The translations under genes and the position numbers were made by a program. Below are positions 60,799-64,000 of a stretch of DNA of 64,000 nucleotides, one piece after another (position 1 is the stretch's first letter; each line of letters opens with the position of its first letter). The DNA is from Hippophae tibetana. Taxonomy: Eukaryota; Streptophyta; Magnoliopsida; Rosales; Elaeagnaceae. The DNA is taken from assembly GCA_037013495.1 (NCBI GenBank), contig CM072801.1, positions 70,727,816-70,791,815 of the forward strand, written 5' to 3'. Under the pieces are notes generated by a model. That model was not told the DNA's origin and made no database searches. It saw only the letters and a list, made by a program, of their open reading frames with translations.

Positions 60799-62970
60799 CA
60801 AGTTAACAGTAACCCCTTTCTTGTTCTCTCCTCTTAAATTTTTTGGAAGAATAGAGATTTATTGATCACATAAATAAAGAACCCTTGGTCAGCCCAAATA
60901 TCTCTTTTACATATCTATGGAATAAAATCGAAAGTAAGTAAAACGGAAATGTGTGACAAAAACATAAACCCTCGATAAGTGATGTAAAGGCTGGAATTTG
61001 GTTACAGAAATCAGGTTCTCTTGCGTGGCCAAAATTAATCGTGTGATTTGATACGAGCTTCGATGTTATATATTATAATAGTCTTTAAGATACCTCGGTC
61101 TATAATTATGGTCGATTAAAGTTGAAAATTCGATATATCAAATGTTTTGTTATTTTTGAATAAGTGAACAGTAACCACATTCGTTTTCTCTTTTCTTAAA
61201 TTATTTATCGAGAATAGAGAATTATTGATCACATAAATAAAGATCCTTACTCGGCACAAATATCTCTCTTACAGATCTATTGAATAAAATCGAAAGTAAG
61301 TAAAACGGAAATTTTTGACAAAAACATAAACCCTAGCTAAGTGATGTAAACGATGGAATTTGGTTACAGAAATCAGGTTCTCAAGCGAGGCCAAAACAAA
61401 TCGTGTGATTCGATACGAGCTTCGATGTGATATATTATAATAGTCATTAAGATACCTCAGTCTAGAGTTATTTTCTATTAAAGTTGAAAATTCGATATAT
61501 CAAATGTTTTGTTATTTTTTAACAAGTTAACAGTAACCCCTTTCCTGTTCTCTCCTCTTAAATTTTTTGGAAGAATAGAGAGTTATTGATCACATAAATA
61601 AAGATCCCTTGGTCAGCAAAAATATGTCTTTTATATATCTATTGAATAAAATCGAAAGTAAGTAAAACGGAAATGTGTGACAAAAACATAAACCCTCGAT
61701 AAGTGATGTAAAGGATGAAATTTGGTTACAGAAATCAGGTTCTCTTGCGTGGCCAAAATTAATCGTGTGATTCGATAAGAGCTTCGATGTTATATATTAT
61801 AATAGTCTTTAAGATACCTCGGTCTAGAGTTATGGTCGATTAAAGTTGAAAATTCGATATATCAAATGTTTTGTTATTTTTGAACAAGTGAACAGTAACC
61901 ACATTCGTTTTCTCTTTTCTTAAATTATTTATCGAGAATAGAGAATTATTGATCACATAAATAAAGATCCTTACTCGGCAGAAATATCTCTCTTACAGAT
62001 CTATTGAATAAAATCGAAAGTAAGTAAAACGGAAATTTTTGACAAAAACATAAACCCTCGATAAGTGATGTAAACGATGGAATTTGGTTACAGAAATCAG
62101 GTTCTCAAGCTAGGCCAAACGAAATCGTGTGATTCGATACGAGCTTCGATGTGATATATTATAATAGTCATTAAGATACCTCAGTCTAGAGTTATTGTCT
62201 ATTAAAGTTGAAAATTCGATATATCAAATGTTTTGTTATTTTTTAACAAGTTAACAGTAACCCCTTTCCTGTTCTCTCCTCTTAAATTTTTTGGAAGAAT
62301 AGAGATTTATTGATCACATAAATAAAGATCCCTTGTTCAGCAAAAATATGTCTTTTATATATCTATTGAATAAAATCGAAAGTAAGTAAAACGAAAATGT
62401 GTGACAAAAACATAAACCCTCGATAAGTGATGTAAAGGATGAAATTTGGTTACAGAAATCAGGTTCTCTTGCGTGGCCAAAATTAATCGTGTGATTCGAT
62501 ACGAGCTTCGATGTTATATATTATAATAGTCTTTAAGATACCTCGGTCTAGAGTTATGGTCGATTAAAGTTGAAAATTCGATATATCAAATGTTTTGTTA
62601 TTTTTGAACAAGTGAACAGTAACCACATTCGTTTTCTCTTTTCTTAAATTATTTATCGAGAATAGAGAATTATTGATCACATAAATAAAGATCCTTACTC
62701 GGCAGAAATATCTCTCTTACAGATCTATTGAATAAAATCGAAAGTAAGTAAAACGGAAATTTTTGACAAAAACATAAACCCTCGATAAGTGATGTAAACG
62801 ATGGAATTTGGTTACAGAAATCAGGTTCTCAAGCGAGGCCAAAACAAATCGTGTGATTCGATACGAGATTCGATGTGATATATTATAATAGTCATTAAGA
62901 TACCTCAGTCTAGAGTTATTGACTATTAAAGTTGAAAATTCGATATATCAAATGTTTGGTTATTTTTTAA
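60799..62970. repeat. 724-bp dimer, three copies, with a distinctive g subtype
   Basis: Units are 60799-61522, 61523-62246 and 62247-62970, each exactly 724 bp. The second monomer of each (61161, 61885, 62609) is a g variant with 'ccacattcg', 'atttatcgagaat', 'ggaaatttttgac' and 'ctcaagc'. The first monomer differs in its front between copies ('cttgttctc' in the first, 'cctgttctc' with 'cagcaaaaatatg' in the others), showing front replacement during amplification. Confidence 0.92.
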
Positions 62971-63694
62971 CAAGTTAACAGTAACCCCTTTCCTGTTCTC
63001 TCCTCTTAAATTTTTTGGAAGAATAGAGATTTATTGATCACATAAATAAAGATCCCTTGTTCAGCCCAAATAACTCTTTTACATATCTATGGAATAAAAT
63101 TGAAAGTAAGTAAAACGAAAATGTGTGACAAAAACATAAACCCTCGATAAGTGATGTAAAGGATGGAATTTGGTTACAGAAATCAGGTTCTCTTACGTGG
63201 CCAAAATTAATCGTGTGATTCGATACGAGCTTCGATGTTATATATTATAATAGTCTTTAAGATATCTCAGTCTAGAGTTATGGTCGATTAAAGTTGAAAA
63301 TTCGATATATCAAATTTTATGTTATTTTTGAACAAGTTAACACTAACCCCTTTCCTCTTCTCTCCTCTTAAATTTTTTGGAAGAATAGAGAGTTATTGAG
63401 CACATAAATAAAGATCCCTTGGTCAGCAAAAATATGTCTTTTACATATCTATTGAATAAAATATAATGTAAGTAAAACGGAAATGTGTGACAAAAACATA
63501 AACCCTCGATAAGTGATGTAAAGGATGGAATTTGGTTACAGAAATCAGGTTCTCTTGCGTGGCCAAAATTAATCGTGTGATTCGATATGAGCTTCGATGT
63601 TATATATTATAATAGTTGTTAAGATACCTCAGTCTAGAGTTATTATCGATTAATGTTGAAAATTGGATATATCAAAAGTTTTGTTATTTTTTAA
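62971..63694. repeat. Two closing complete monomers
   Basis: 62971 is e/c-like ('cccttgttcagccc', 'ttacgtgg'). 63333 is j ('aatataatgtaag', 'gatatgagc', 'attatcgattaatg', 'aattggatat') with a degraded tgatca (tgagca at 63398-63403) and 'aattttatg' in place of 'aatgttttg' just before it. Confidence 0.85.
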
Positions 63695-64000
63695 CAACTT
63701 AACAGTAACCCCTTTCATGTTCTCTTCTTTTAAATTTTTTGGAAGAATAGAGAATTATTGATCACATAAATAAAGATCCCTTACTCGGCATAAATATCTC
63801 TCTTACAAATCTATTGAATAAAATCGAAAGTAAGTAAAACAGTAATTTGGGCCAAAAACATAAAACACTCGATAAGTGATGTAAACGATGGAATTTGGTT
63901 ACAGAAATCAGGTCCCCAAACGAGGCCAAAACTAATCTTGTGAATCGATATGAGCTTCAATGTGATATATTATAATAGTCCTTAAGATACTTCATTCTAG
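63695..64000. repeat. Partial monomer at window end (m core)
   Basis: 306 bp are present. It starts with the rare 'aacaacttaac' junction typical after j, has 'catgttctc', then switches to an m-like core ('acagtaatttgg', 'ataaaacactcg', 'ccccaaacgagg', 'ctaatcttgtg'). It is truncated by the window just after 'cattctag', so the array continues to the right. Confidence 0.9.

Larger units (their letters stand above)
1..64000. repeat. Uninterrupted 362-bp satellite DNA array
   Basis: The same unit of about 362 bp recurs from end to end, always in the same orientation. Start motif 'caagtt' (or 'caaatg', 'taagtt') appears at 1, 363, 723, 1085, 1450, 1812, 2174, 2536 and so on to 63695. Complete units are 357 to 365 bp long. 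Most carry tgatca, 'aaataaag', 'aaaccctcg', 'ggaatttggttac', 'attataat' and tctaga in the same order. Composition is about 31% G+C in the first unit. No unique sequence, transposon or inversion interrupts it. Long HOR arrays of this kind are established features of eukaryotic centromeric and heterochromatic DNA. Placement at a centromere is inference, and the family and organism are not recognised. Confidence 0.98.

Noticed and set aside
1..64000. CRISPR array
   Set aside because: Repeats are 362 bp and directly adjoining, with no short repeat and unique spacer pattern.

Overview
The window is one uninterrupted tandem satellite DNA array with no genes. A monomer of about 362 bp, roughly 69% A+T (counted over 1-360), repeats head to tail in one orientation from base 1 to base 64000. 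Taking the 'caagtt' motif as monomer start, I count 176 complete monomers (1-63694, mean about 361.9 bp) and one cut off by the window end (63695-64000). I saw no protein gene, RNA gene, transposon, CRISPR array or unique spacer. All long open frames are the same few minus-strand frames recurring with the satellite. Such a long array with higher-order repeats (HORs) is typical of centromeric, pericentromeric or large heterochromatic blocks in a eukaryote. I do not recognise the family. Plant and invertebrate are both possible, and species or chromosomal position cannot be decided from the sequence.

Monomers fall into subtypes, named here with informal letters, that differ mainly in two windows: the pyrimidine tract (about monomer bases 15-45) and the stretch after 'aaagatcc' (about 82-115). 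The most distinct is type g ('ccactttcgttttc', 'tttagggagaat', 'ccttactcggcac'), which from about 16 kb occupies roughly every second position.

Layout: (i) 1-11953, five copies of a 7-monomer HOR (a-b-c-d-e-f-g, 2535 bp); the first two are nearly identical and the others are rearranged by monomer gain, loss and hybrid monomers. (ii) 11954-15211, a diverged relative of that HOR. (iii) 15212-20995, mosaic monomers. (iv) 20996-27873, a nested HOR made of a Z-X-Y2 trimer plus reiterated X-Y1 dimers. (v) 27874-30045, mosaic. (vi) 30046-38009, two copies of an 11-monomer HOR (3982 bp each), followed by scrambled pieces to 40906. (vii) 40907-44881, mosaic, including a block shared with 14850-16296. 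(viii) 44882-53571, a 5-monomer HOR (1812 bp) containing the very divergent m monomer, interrupted at 46692-48501 by a 724-bp dimer expansion. (ix) 53572-60798, a mosaic with a repeated four-monomer block. (x) 60799-62970, three copies of another 724-bp dimer. (xi) 62971-64000, closing monomers that return to the j and m types.

Nothing here acts together as genes. What the sequence records is array turnover by unequal crossing-over, local amplification and gene conversion. Percent identities were judged by eye, not computed.
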